From Nocardia terpenica (GTDB lineage Bacteria; Actinomycetota; Actinomycetes; Mycobacteriales; Mycobacteriaceae), in contig NZ_JABMCZ010000005.1 in the NCBI RefSeq assembly GCF_013186535.1, forward strand, positions 992,001-1,056,000: 64,000 bases of DNA, read 5' to 3'. The notes beneath the pieces were generated by a model. The model was given only the letters and a program-made list of their open reading frames with translations. It had not been told where the DNA came from and made no database searches. Positions 54,948-63,163 of this stretch are shown piece by piece (the first letter of the stretch is position 1; each line of letters opens with the position of its first letter). The translations under genes were made by a program, and so were the position numbers.

Positions 54948-56474
54948 ATGCCGACGAATGAGACGACCACCGCGTCCGAGCTCGCCGCACTGGCCCCGCA
55001 GCTGCGCGCCGCGCTGACCCGCGCCCGCTACGACGCCGACACCCTGCTCGCCGCGCTCGGCGACGACGCGCACGCCGCCCTCGGCCGGTCCGAACCGGTC
55101 CCGGTGCGCCGCGCCGTGCGTGACGCCGGGGAGCTGGGCACGCTGGTCCGGCTGCTGCTGCTCGGCGACGCTCTCCCCGAACGCGAGGTCGCCGCGGCGC
55201 TGGCCCCGCTCGACCTGGACCGCGCGGTTGCCGCCGGTCTGCTCGACCGCGACGGCGACCGGGTGCGGGCCGCGCTCGATCTGCGCCCGCTCGATCTGGG
55301 CGCGGGCACCCGCTGGGCGCTCTCGGACCTGGACGACTCGATGACCCGGCGATCGCTGACCACCGAGCACGTGCTCGGCGTCGGCCACGCGTCGCTGTCG
55401 CTGCTGCGCGCGACCCCGACCCGGCCGGTCGGCTCGGTACTGGACCTGGGCACCGGCTGCGGCATCCAGGCCGTGCACGCGGCGGCCTACGCGAACACCG
55501 TGACCGGCACCGACGTCAACCGGCGGGCGCTGTGGCTGGCCGAGGCCACCGCCGCGCTCAACGGCCTCGACCTCGAACTGCTGGCGGGCTCCTGGTTCGA
55601 ACCCGTCGCGGGCCGCCGCTTCGACCAGGTGGTCGCCAATCCGCCGTTCGTGGTCGGCCCGGCCCGCGTCGAGCACACCTATCGGGACTCCGGGCTCGCC
55701 CTCGACGGCGCCAGCGAACTGGTCATCTCCCAGGCCCCGCAGGTCCTGGCGCCCGGCGGCACCGCGGCCATGCTGGCCTCGTGGGTCCATGTGGCGGGCC
55801 AGGATTGGCGCGCCCGGGTGTCGGACTGGCTGCCCGACCACGGCGTCGATGCCTGGATCGTGCAGCGCGATATCGCCGACCCGGGCCTGTACGTCGGCAC
55901 CTGGCTGCGCGACGCCGGGCTCGATCCGCGCGACCCGCAGGCGCAGCGGGAGGCCGAGCGGTGGCTGGCCGCGTTCGAGGCCGCCGACGTCGAGGGCGTC
56001 GGCTTCGGATTCGTCTATCTCCGCGCCACCGACGACCCCACCGAACTGCTCGCCGAGGACCTGACGCACGGCTTCGACGACCCGCTGGGCGCCGAGGCGA
56101 CCGCCTACTTCGAACGGTCGGCCTGGCTGCGCGCGGTCGCCGCGGACGACGACCTCGCCTGGTCGGCGCGCTTCACCGTGGACCCGGCGACCGCGCTGGA
56201 ACGGGTGTATCTGCCCGGCGCGCAGGGCTGGGAGCAGCGGGTGGCCCGCCTGCACCGCGGCGACGGACCGCGCTGGCAGCACGAGATCGACGACGATATC
56301 GCGGCCCTGCTCGCGGGAATGCGCGCGGAGGGGCTGCCGTTGGAGGAGTTGGTCGAATTGCTCGCAATCGGCCGAACCGGCACCTCCGCCACCGCGGAGT
56401 TCCGCGCCGCCGCGCTGGACATCGTCACCGGACTGGTCGGGCACGGCCTCGTCCATCCGGTGCCTGCGGCCTGA
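54948..56474 (+). CDS. Large class I methyltransferase with NPPF motif
   Basis: A 508-residue protein. Residues 1-150 are a helical N-terminal domain (ALAPQLRAALTRARYDADTLLAALGDDAH) found in actinobacterial proteins annotated DUF7059. The methyltransferase domain has motif I VLDLGTGCGIQAVHAA (about 166-181), VTGTDVNRRAL and the NPPF motif in VVANPPFVVG, typical of enzymes that methylate amides of glutamine or exocyclic amines. A C-terminal domain of about 180 residues follows. ATG at 54948. It resembles HemK/RlmG-type enzymes; target unknown. Confidence 0.85.
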   Translation: MPTNETTTASELAALAPQLRAALTRARYDADTLLAALGDDAHAALGRSEPVPVRRAVRDAGELGTLVRLLLLGDALPEREVAAALAPLDLDRAVAAGLLDRDGDRVRAALDLRPLDLGAGTRWALSDLDDSMTRRSLTTEHVLGVGHASLSLLRATPTRPVGSVLDLGTGCGIQAVHAAAYANTVTGTDVNRRALWLAEATAALNGLDLELLAGSWFEPVAGRRFDQVVANPPFVVGPARVEHTYRDSGLALDGASELVISQAPQVLAPGGTAAMLASWVHVAGQDWRARVSDWLPDHGVDAWIVQRDIADPGLYVGTWLRDAGLDPRDPQAQREAERWLAAFEAADVEGVGFGFVYLRATDDPTELLAEDLTHGFDDPLGAEATAYFERSAWLRAVAADDDLAWSARFTVDPATALERVYLPGAQGWEQRVARLHRGDGPRWQHEIDDDIAALLAGMRAEGLPLEELVELLAIGRTGTSATAEFRAAALDIVTGLVGHGLVHPVPAA

Positions 56475-56617
56475 CGCCACATCACGATTCGGTTCTGCCG
56501 GGATAGCCGTCCGGCAACGAAGTTCCCGAAGGTGCACAATATACGCCCTTCTTAGGAACTTCTCAGATGGCAGTGACGAAAGCCGCAGCTCAGCAACGGT
56601 TTATGGATGTGGTGGCG

Positions 56618-56645
56618 GGGAACTTTCCCGGTGTCGGGTCCGTTG
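56618..56645 (+). promoter_or_regulatory. SigE/SigH-type promoter of sigB
   Basis: GGGAAC (56618-56623), a 17-bp spacer and CGTTG (56641-56645) match the extracytoplasmic-stress consensus of mycobacterial SigE and SigH. It lies 34 bp above the sigB start codon. M. tuberculosis sigB is known to be driven by SigE and SigH from such a site. Confidence 0.85.
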
Positions 56646-56679
56646 TTCGGAGTGAGACACCACCGACAGGAGGCAAGTC

Positions 56680-57648
56680 ATGACAAGCCCCGCCACCACT
56701 GCAGTGCGCGCCAGCGATTCCGACCTCGACGCCCAGAGCCCCGCCGCCGACCTGGTACGCGTGTACCTGAACGGGATCGGCAAGACGGCGCTGCTCACGG
56801 CGGCCGACGAGGTCGAGCTGGCCAAGCGCATCGAGGCGGGCCTCTACGCCCAACACCTGTTGGAGACCGGGAAGCGACTGTCGGCCACTCGCAAGCGCGA
56901 TCTGGCATTCCTCGTCCGGGACGGCCAGGCCGCCCGGCAGCATCTGCTCGAGGCCAACCTGCGGCTCGTGGTGTCGCTGGCCAAGCGCTACACCGGCCGC
57001 GGCATGCCGCTGCTGGACCTGATCCAGGAGGGCAACCTGGGCCTGATCCGGGCGATGGAGAAGTTCGACTACACCAAGGGCTTCAAGTTCTCCACCTACG
57101 CCACCTGGTGGATCCGGCAGGCCATCACCCGTGGCATGGCCGACCAGAGCCGCACCATCCGGCTCCCCGTCCACCTCGTCGAGCAGGTCAACAAGCTGGC
57201 CCGCATCAAGCGCGAGCTGCACCAGCAGCTCGGCCGCGAGGCCACCGACGACGAGCTGGCCAACGAGTCGGGCATCCCGGTCGACAAGATCGCCGACCTG
57301 CTCGACCACAGCCGCGACCCGGTCAGCCTGGACATGCCGGTCGGCAACGACGAAGAGGCCCCGCTGGGCGACTTCATCGAGGACTCCGAGGCCACCTCGG
57401 CCGAGAGTGCCGTCATCGCCGGTCTCATGCACCGCGACGTGCGCAGCGTGCTCGCCACCCTGGACGAGCGCGAGCAGCAGGTCATCCGGCTGCGCTTCGG
57501 CCTCGACGACGGCCAGCCGCGCACCCTGGACCAGATCGGCAAGCTGTTCGGCCTGTCCCGCGAGCGGGTCCGCCAGATCGAGCGCGAGGTCATGTCCAAG
57601 CTCCGCAAGGGCGAGCGGGCCGACCGCCTGCGCGCCTACGCCAGCTGA
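56680..57648 (+). CDS. sigB: Non-essential principal-like sigma factor
   Basis: A 322-residue group 2 sigma factor, closely similar to SigA in regions 1.2-4.2 but without the long Lys-rich and acidic N-terminus. Region 2 is LRLVVSLAKRYTGRGMPLLDL to FSTYATWWIRQAITRG, and region 4.2 is RERVRQIEREVMSKLR. ATG at 56680 with AGGAGG seven bases upstream. The stress promoter upstream places it under SigE/SigH control. Equivalent to Rv2710, though here about 29 kb from sigA rather than close by. Confidence 0.96.
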   Translation: MTSPATTAVRASDSDLDAQSPAADLVRVYLNGIGKTALLTAADEVELAKRIEAGLYAQHLLETGKRLSATRKRDLAFLVRDGQAARQHLLEANLRLVVSLAKRYTGRGMPLLDLIQEGNLGLIRAMEKFDYTKGFKFSTYATWWIRQAITRGMADQSRTIRLPVHLVEQVNKLARIKRELHQQLGREATDDELANESGIPVDKIADLLDHSRDPVSLDMPVGNDEEAPLGDFIEDSEATSAESAVIAGLMHRDVRSVLATLDEREQQVIRLRFGLDDGQPRTLDQIGKLFGLSRERVRQIEREVMSKLRKGERADRLRAYAS

Positions 57649-58015
57649 TTCGACCGCTGCCCCAAGACGCTGGGCCGACCGGAACCCGGCCCAGCTCCTC
57701 TGTCGCACCGCCACGGTGGTTCGCCGCAGCCTGTGCGGCGGCCGCCGTGGCGGTGCGCGGACGGGGGCGCGTACGCGCCACACCGCTTGTGTTTCCGTTC
57801 GCCGCGCATCACGCTGGAATGACGCAGTGTGCTCGTCATGGTGGGTTCGGTGGTCATACCGGAGGCGCCGGCCGGCGGGCGCGCGTCCCGTCCCCTCCGG
57901 GTACTGCGCGAACCGGCCGGCGCCGGGTTGTGTTGTGCGCCTGGGCCGTTAGGATGGCCGCAGTCGTCGGGCGCGAAATCCCGCGTCGCGGCATCGGTGC
58001 ACGGAGGGAAAGATC
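57649..58015. other. 367-bp spacer after sigB with two hairpins
   Basis: No gene seen. TGGGCCG (57671-57677) and CGGCCCA (57687-57693) form a terminator-like stem 22 bp after the sigB stop. A larger structure at 57704-57757 pairs CGCACCGCCACGG with CCGTGGCGGTGCG and has an inner CGCCGCA/TGCGGCG stem. The promoter of the small secreted protein should lie after 57800. Confidence 0.6.
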
Positions 58016-58411
58016 ATGGCATCTAAGCTGGTTCGCATCACCGGTGTCGCGCTGGGCGGCGCGGCGGCCGTCGCACTCGGCGCCGGGCCCGCGGCGGCGA
58101 GCACCACGATGACCGTGACCGGCACCGCCGTGCAGGGCTGCCAGACACAGGTCACCGCCACGACCACCTCCAGCAACCCGATGAGCCTGGACTTCTACGA
58201 CAACCTGGACTACCTGGGCCGCGTGCAGGTAACCAACCAGGGTGGCAGCATGCAGGCCAGCATCGCCTGGACCCCGAGCGCCCCGGGCGACCACATCATC
58301 AGCGCCGTCGCCATCGGTTCCTACATCGACCCCGCCGATGCCCTGAACCGCCTCACGGTACACGTATCCAACGGCATCAACCTCGGCTCGTCCTGCGTCC
58401 CCCTGGGCTGA
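58016..58411 (+). CDS. Small secreted protein with Ig-like fold
   Basis: A 131-residue protein. The start MASKLVRITGVALGGAAAVALGAGPAAAS is a clear Sec signal peptide, cleaved near residue 28. The mature part has alternating strands (TMTVTGTAVQGCQTQVTATTT, FYDNLDYLGRVQVTNQGG, IAWTPSAPGDHIISAVA) like bacterial Ig-like repeats, and two cysteines (GCQT and SSCVPLG) that can form a disulphide. ATG at 58016 with GGAGGGAAAG upstream. No family identified; a surface or secreted binding role is inference. Confidence 0.78.
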   Translation: MASKLVRITGVALGGAAAVALGAGPAAASTTMTVTGTAVQGCQTQVTATTTSSNPMSLDFYDNLDYLGRVQVTNQGGSMQASIAWTPSAPGDHIISAVAIGSYIDPADALNRLTVHVSNGINLGSSCVPLG

Positions 58412-58417
58412 CCCGGC

Positions 58418-58615
58418 TCAATTCGTCGCCCCCGCACCCCAACCGGTCGCCCCCGCACCCCAACCGGTCGGCCCAACACCTCAACCCGTCGGCCCGACAC
58501 GCTCTGAACTCGTCGACCCCGGCACGCTCTGAACTCGTCGACCCGGGCACGCTCTCAACCCGTCGACCCGGGCACGCTCTCAACCCGTCGACCCGGGCAC
58601 GCTCTCAACCCGTCG
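58418..58615. repeat. 23-25 bp tandem array before a hairpin element
   Basis: Early units read like CCCCGCACCCCAACCGGTCG (23 bp); the last five are 25 bp, for example GGGCACGCTCTCAACCCGTCG plus ACCC. Each contains the sequence CCCGGGCACGCT, the left part of the hairpin that follows at 58616. The start of the array is 7 bp after the secreted protein's stop. Confidence 0.82.
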
Positions 58616-59078
58616 GCCCCGGCACGCTTTTGGCCGGGGCATCCAACGTGATGGCCAGCCGCTCCAGCATGCCGGGCCAGCCGCCGCGCATGATCGTGCG
58701 GGACAGTTGCGAGGTCGGGTCGTCCGGGTCGAAGCCGGTGTGGGTGAACAGCATTCGGGTGCCGGTGCCCTCCGGGCGCAGCCGCCAGGTGATGACCCAT
58801 CCGGTGTCGGTGTCGGCCTGCGCGTCGCTCCAGGACATGCTCAGGCGTTCGGGGGCGACGACTTCCAGGACCTCGCAGCGGATCTCGCCGGAGAAGCCGG
58901 TCTGCGGGACCGCCCGCCCTCGCATGTGGAAGACGGTGCCGACGACCGGTTCGAAGCCGGTGGACTGCATCATCCACTGCGCCATCAGTTCCGGTGTGGT
59001 CAGCGCCCGCCACACCTTGGCGGGCGGGTGCGGGTAGAAGTGGTCGAGTTCGATCGTGGTCGGGTCGTCGGTGGTCAT
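58605..59078 (-). CDS. SRPBCC/AHSA1-family protein
   Basis: A 157-residue START-like protein. The family pattern is ELDHFYPHPPAKVWRALTTPELMAQWMMQSTGFEPVVGTVFHMRG, then VLEVVAPERLSMSWSD and GTGTRMLFTHTGFDPDDP. The last residues, APAKSVPGPTG, come from hairpin element copy 8 and the array, so the tail is repeat-derived. ATG at 59078 overlaps the ArsR stop as ATGA. AHSA1-like proteins beside ArsR genes are common; ligand unknown. Confidence 0.88.
   Translation of the reverse strand: MTTDDPTTIELDHFYPHPPAKVWRALTTPELMAQWMMQSTGFEPVVGTVFHMRGRAVPQTGFSGEIRCEVLEVVAPERLSMSWSDAQADTDTGWVITWRLRPEGTGTRMLFTHTGFDPDDPTSQLSRTIMRGGWPGMLERLAITLDAPAKSVPGPTG
58616..58640. repeat. CAAAAGC-loop hairpin element, copy 8, inside a CDS end
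   Basis: GCCCCGGC (58616-58623), loop ACGCTTTTG, GCCGGGGC (58633-58640), reverse orientation. It overlaps the last codons of the SRPBCC gene. Confidence 0.85.
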
Positions 59079-59464
59079 GTGGTCTCCGTTCGGTGGTCGG
59101 CCTCGTCGGGCATGGCGTCGAGTACCTCGCCCAGATCACGCAGCCGGGCACGCCAGTAGCGTTCGAAGGGGTCGAGCCAGGACTGCAGGTCGTGCAGGGG
59201 CTGCGGTTCGACCCGGTAGTAGCGGAAGCGTCCGCGCTTCTCCTCTGTGACCAAGCCGCAGTCGCGCAACACCTTCAGGTGTTCGGACACGCTGGGCCGG
59301 GCCATGTCGAACCGCTCGGCGATGACCAGCACCGTCTGTTCCCCCTCCAGCAGCAGGTCGAGAATGTCGCGCCGGGTGGGGTTGGCGAGCGCCCCGAACA
59401 CCAGGTCGGTACTGCTGGATTTCACGCGATGCGGCATCGCCCCTCCGATCTGTGACGTGGTCAC
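59075..59464 (-). CDS. ArsR-family transcriptional regulator
   Basis: A 129-residue repressor if the GTG at 59464 is used, 120 if the ATG at 59437 is used. The winged helix is FGALANPTRRDILDLLLEGEQTVLVIAERFDMARPSVSEHLKVLRDCGLVTEEKRGRFRYYRVE. No CxC metal site is visible, so it may sense something other than a metal. The promoter at 59472-59501 would place the 5' end at about the GTG, favouring a leaderless start there; GGAGG before the ATG favours the shorter form. It couples to the SRPBCC gene. Confidence 0.85.
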   Translation of the reverse strand: MTTSQIGGAMPHRVKSSSTDLVFGALANPTRRDILDLLLEGEQTVLVIAERFDMARPSVSEHLKVLRDCGLVTEEKRGRFRYYRVEPQPLHDLQSWLDPFERYWRARLRDLGEVLDAMPDEADHRTETT

Positions 59465-59471
59465 GCCCCAG

Positions 59472-59501
59472 AATATAGGTAGGATTTCGCCTACCTGTCA
59501 A
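59472..59501 (-). promoter_or_regulatory. ArsR promoter with operator in the spacer
   Basis: On the minus strand TTGACA (59501-59496), an 18-bp spacer and TATATT (59477-59472) make a near-consensus SigA promoter. The spacer itself is the palindrome GGTAGGCGAAATCCTACC, a likely ArsR operator that would block polymerase. Further CCTACC halves lie at 59515-59520. Confidence 0.78.
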
Positions 59502-59545
59502 CCGTAGGAGAAAACCTACCTTTTTCCGCCCCCTAGCATCGCTAT

Positions 59546-60325
59546 ATGAGTGATCTCGATCGTGCGGCGCCTGCGGTGGCCCGCGCACGCTTCCGGTCCG
59601 GCGGGTCGAGCGGGGTGACCAGCGGCATGTGCCTCGGCTTCGTGCAGGCCAATCTGGTGGTTCTTCCGGCGGAGGCGGCGGCGGAGTTCCGCGCCCTGTG
59701 CGCGGCCAACCCGCAGCCGCTGCCGCTGATCGAGGCGACCGCGCCCGGCGATCCCGAACCACGGTGTGCCGCACCGGGTTCGGACCTGCGCACCGATCTG
59801 CCGCGCTATCGCGTGTACCTGGACGGGGTGCTGGCGGCCGAGCCGACCGATGTGCGGGAGGTGTGGCCGGACGACGGTGTCGCCTTCCTGCTCGGCTGCA
59901 GCTTCACCGCCGAGGCGCGGCTGCTGGCGGCGGGCGTGCGGCTGCGGCATCAGGAGTCGGGCCGCAATGTGCCCATGTTCGTGACCCGGCTGACCTGTGT
60001 TCCGGCCGGGCGGTTTCACGGACCCGTGGTCGTGTCCATGCGGCCGATCCATCGCGACAGCGTCGCGACGGCACGGCGCGTCACCGCCGCACTTCCCCTG
60101 GCCCACGGCGCCCCGCTGCATATCGGCGACCCGGAGGCCATCGGCATCGCCGACCTCGCCCACCCCGACTTCGGTGATCCCATCGAGCCGGAGCCCGACG
60201 AGGTTCCGGTCTTCTGGGCCTGCGGGGTCACCCCGCAGGCCGTGATCATGGCGTCCCGGCCCGCGCTGGCTATTACGCACGCGCCGGGGCACATGTTCAT
60301 CACCGACCTCGGCGACGACTCCTGA
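59546..60325 (+). CDS. DUF1445 putative hydro-lyase
   Basis: A 259-residue protein of the DUF1445 / putative hydro-lyase family. The start FRSGGSSGVTSGMCLGFVQANLVVLP and the later EVWPDDGVAFLLGCSFTAEARLL and RNVPMFVTRLTCVPAGRFHGP are highly characteristic, as is PVFWACGVTPQAVIM near the end. ATG at 59546. Family members include a mitochondrial D-glutamate cyclase; whether this one has that activity is unknown. Divergent from arsR and so possibly under its control. Confidence 0.9.
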   Translation: MSDLDRAAPAVARARFRSGGSSGVTSGMCLGFVQANLVVLPAEAAAEFRALCAANPQPLPLIEATAPGDPEPRCAAPGSDLRTDLPRYRVYLDGVLAAEPTDVREVWPDDGVAFLLGCSFTAEARLLAAGVRLRHQESGRNVPMFVTRLTCVPAGRFHGPVVVSMRPIHRDSVATARRVTAALPLAHGAPLHIGDPEAIGIADLAHPDFGDPIEPEPDEVPVFWACGVTPQAVIMASRPALAITHAPGHMFITDLGDDS

Positions 60326-60328
60326 TCG

Positions 60329-63094
60329 CTACCCCGAGTTACGCAGCGCCGTCGCCAAACCGTTCATGGTGAGCAGGATGCCGCGCTCGACCAGTTCCGA
60401 GTCGTCCCCGCCGCGGCGGCGGCGCAGCAGGTCGACCTGCATGCGGTTGAGCGGCTCCAGGTACGGGAAGCGGTTGCGGATGGATTCGGCGAGCGCGGGG
60501 TTGTCGGCCAGCAGCTGGTCGCTACCGGTGATCAGGCCGTGGGCGCGGACCGTGCGCTCGAACTCCTCGCGGATCATCCCGAAGATGGTGTCCCGCAACG
60601 CCGGATCCTCGACCAGCTGCGCGTAGTGGGCGGCGATGTCCATATCCGCCTTCGCCATCACCTGCGCCAGATTCGACATGACCGTGCGGAAGAACGGCCA
60701 GCGCCGGTACAGATCCGACAGGACGGCCAGCCGCGACTCGTCCTCACCCAGCCACTGCTCGATCGCGGTGCCGGTGCCGTACCAGCCGGGCAGCATCACC
60801 CGGGACTGGCTCCACGCCATCACCCACGGGATCGCGCGCAGGTCGCTCACGGAATTGGTGGGTTTGCGCGAGGCCGGGCGGCTACCCAGATTGAGGTCGG
60901 CGACCTCCGCGATCGGGGTGGAGGCGCGGAAGTACTCGACGAATCCCGGGGTTTCGTGCACCAGCCGCGCATAGGCCCGCCGGGCCAGCTCGGCCAGCTC
61001 GTCGAAGATCTCGTAGGCGGCGTCGGCGCCGACGCCCAGCCCCTCCACGTCCAGCAGGGTCGACTCCAGGGTGCCCGCGACCAGCGCCTCCAGGTTGCGG
61101 TGGGCGGTGCGCCGGTCGGCGTACTTGGTGGAGATCACCTCGCCCTGCTCGGTGAGCCGCAGCGACCCGCGCACCGCACCGGCCGGCTGGGCGAGGATCG
61201 CGTCGTAGCTGCGGCCGCCGCCGCGACCGACCGTGCCGCCGCGACCGTGGAACAGCCGCAACCGGATTCCGGTCTTGCGGGCCGCCTCCACCAGATCGAG
61301 CTCGGCCCGGTACAGCGCCCAGTTGGCGGCCAGGTACCCGCCGTCCTTGTTGGAGTCGGAGTAGCCGAGCATCACCTCCTGCTGCATACCGCGCGCCACC
61401 ACCAGCCGGTGATAGGCGGGCACCTCCAGCGCGGCGACCAGGGTGTCGGCCCCGGCCCGCAGGTCGTCGATGGTCTCGAACAGCGGCACCACCCCGACCG
61501 GGCTGTGCGGCGGGGTCTGCGCGTCGCCCGGATCGAGGATCCCGGCCTCCTTGAGCAGCAGCGCCGCCTCCAGCACATCGCTGACCGAGGTGCACATGCT
61601 GATGATGTAGTTGGGCACCGTGTCCGGGCCCAGATCGTCGAGGGCGGCCTTGGCCGCGCGCACCACGCCCAGCTCCTTGGCGGCCAGATCGCTCAGCCGC
61701 GCGTCGGGGCCGAGCAGCGGCCGCCGCGTGGTCAGCTCCGCCGCGAGCAGCCGCACCCGCTCCGCCTCGGGCAGGCTCGCGTAGTCGGAATGCACACCGG
61801 CCCAGGCGAACAGCTCGGCCACCACCTGCTCGTGCACGTCGGAGTTCTGGCGCATGTCCAGGCCCTGCAGGTGGAATCCGAAGGTCTGCACGGCCCCGCG
61901 CAGCGCCGCCAGCCGGTCGTCGGCGAGCAGACCGTCGCCCGAGGCGCGCATCGAGGCGTCCACGACGGCCAGATCGTCCAGCAGTTCCTGCGGCGAATCG
62001 TACGGGCGCGCACCGGTATCCACGCCCGCGTCGCCGGGCACCTCGCCCAGCGCCCGCCGCGCCGAGGCGGTGAGCCGGGCGCGGATGCCGCGCACCGCCC
62101 GGCGGTACGGTTCGTCGGCGCGCTGCGGGGAGTCGTCGTGCCCGGCGTCGGCCAGCCGCGCCAGCTCCGGGGTGATCCGCACCAGCCGCGCCGACTGCGA
62201 CAGCGACTTCTCCAGTCCGACAAGCTCTTTCAGGTAGTGCGCGAAGGCGACCGCACCCGCGCGGTGGGTGGCGCGGTGCACCACCTCGCCGGTGACGTTC
62301 GGGTTGCCGTCGCGGTCGCCGCCGATCCACGAGCCCGGCCGCAGGATGGGCCGCTCCAGCAGCTCGTACTGCGGCCAGCGGGCGCGCAGCGCGTCGCGCA
62401 CCTCGGTGTTGATGCGCGGGATCACCTCCAGCAGCGACATGTCGTAGTAGCGCAGGCCGACCTCGATCTCGTCCTGAATCCGCAGGCGCGCCAGGCGAAT
62501 CAGCGCGGCCCGCCACAGCGCCAGCACCTGGCGGCGCAGCTGGGTGTCGATCTCGGCGTATTCGGGTTCGGCCGGGGTGTAGCGCTGGCGGGTGCGCATC
62601 AGCTCGGTGATGCGGGCCTGCACGTCGAAGACGGTGCGGCGGCGGGTCTCGGTGGGGTGGGCGGTGATGACCGGCGAGACCAGCGCGTCGGCGAGCTGTT
62701 CGGCGACCGTGGCGCCGTCGGTCCCGGCGGCGTCGAGTTTGCGGTAGGTGGCGGCGAGGCTGGAGTCCTGCGGCGGCTCGCCCGCGGCCACGTGCACCGC
62801 ACGCCGCCGGTCGCGCTGCAGGTCCTCACACAGGTTGGCCAGCAGCAGGAAGTGGCTGAACGCCCGGATCAGGGGGATCGCGACGTGAATGTCGGTATCG
62901 CGCAGCATCTCCGCCACCGCGCTGCGTTCCACCTCCGACCGGCGCACCCGGAAGGCCTCGACGCGGACGCGTTCGATGAGATCGAACACCTCCGCGCCCT
63001 CGTGGTCATGGATGGTGTCTCCGAGGATCGCGCCGAGGAACCGGATGTCGTCCCGGAGCGGCGCGGTCGCTGCTTCGATCTGATCTTCCCGCAT
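60329..63094 (-). CDS. ppc: Phosphoenolpyruvate carboxylase
   Basis: Carboxylates PEP to oxaloacetate, replenishing the TCA cycle. The 921-residue protein is full length. Active-site motifs are VITAHPTETRRRTVFD (first His motif), SWIGGDRDGNPNVT, FHGRGGTVGRGGG (second catalytic segment), NLGSRPASRKP and the PWVMAWSQSRVMLPGWYG loop. It ends in the usual NGLATALRNSG C-terminus. ATG at 63094. It converges on the DUF1445 gene with 3 bp between the stops and follows the CoA-ligase gene by about 69 bp. Confidence 0.97.
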   Translation of the reverse strand: MREDQIEAATAPLRDDIRFLGAILGDTIHDHEGAEVFDLIERVRVEAFRVRRSEVERSAVAEMLRDTDIHVAIPLIRAFSHFLLLANLCEDLQRDRRRAVHVAAGEPPQDSSLAATYRKLDAAGTDGATVAEQLADALVSPVITAHPTETRRRTVFDVQARITELMRTRQRYTPAEPEYAEIDTQLRRQVLALWRAALIRLARLRIQDEIEVGLRYYDMSLLEVIPRINTEVRDALRARWPQYELLERPILRPGSWIGGDRDGNPNVTGEVVHRATHRAGAVAFAHYLKELVGLEKSLSQSARLVRITPELARLADAGHDDSPQRADEPYRRAVRGIRARLTASARRALGEVPGDAGVDTGARPYDSPQELLDDLAVVDASMRASGDGLLADDRLAALRGAVQTFGFHLQGLDMRQNSDVHEQVVAELFAWAGVHSDYASLPEAERVRLLAAELTTRRPLLGPDARLSDLAAKELGVVRAAKAALDDLGPDTVPNYIISMCTSVSDVLEAALLLKEAGILDPGDAQTPPHSPVGVVPLFETIDDLRAGADTLVAALEVPAYHRLVVARGMQQEVMLGYSDSNKDGGYLAANWALYRAELDLVEAARKTGIRLRLFHGRGGTVGRGGGRSYDAILAQPAGAVRGSLRLTEQGEVISTKYADRRTAHRNLEALVAGTLESTLLDVEGLGVGADAAYEIFDELAELARRAYARLVHETPGFVEYFRASTPIAEVADLNLGSRPASRKPTNSVSDLRAIPWVMAWSQSRVMLPGWYGTGTAIEQWLGEDESRLAVLSDLYRRWPFFRTVMSNLAQVMAKADMDIAAHYAQLVEDPALRDTIFGMIREEFERTVRAHGLITGSDQLLADNPALAESIRNRFPYLEPLNRMQVDLLRRRRGGDDSELVERGILLTMNGLATALRNSG

Positions 63095-63163
63095 GCCTGC
63101 CAGTATTGTGCACCGCCGGTCGCCTCGCAGCGGGGCGGGTACCGGAACGCCGTTCGCCGGTGG

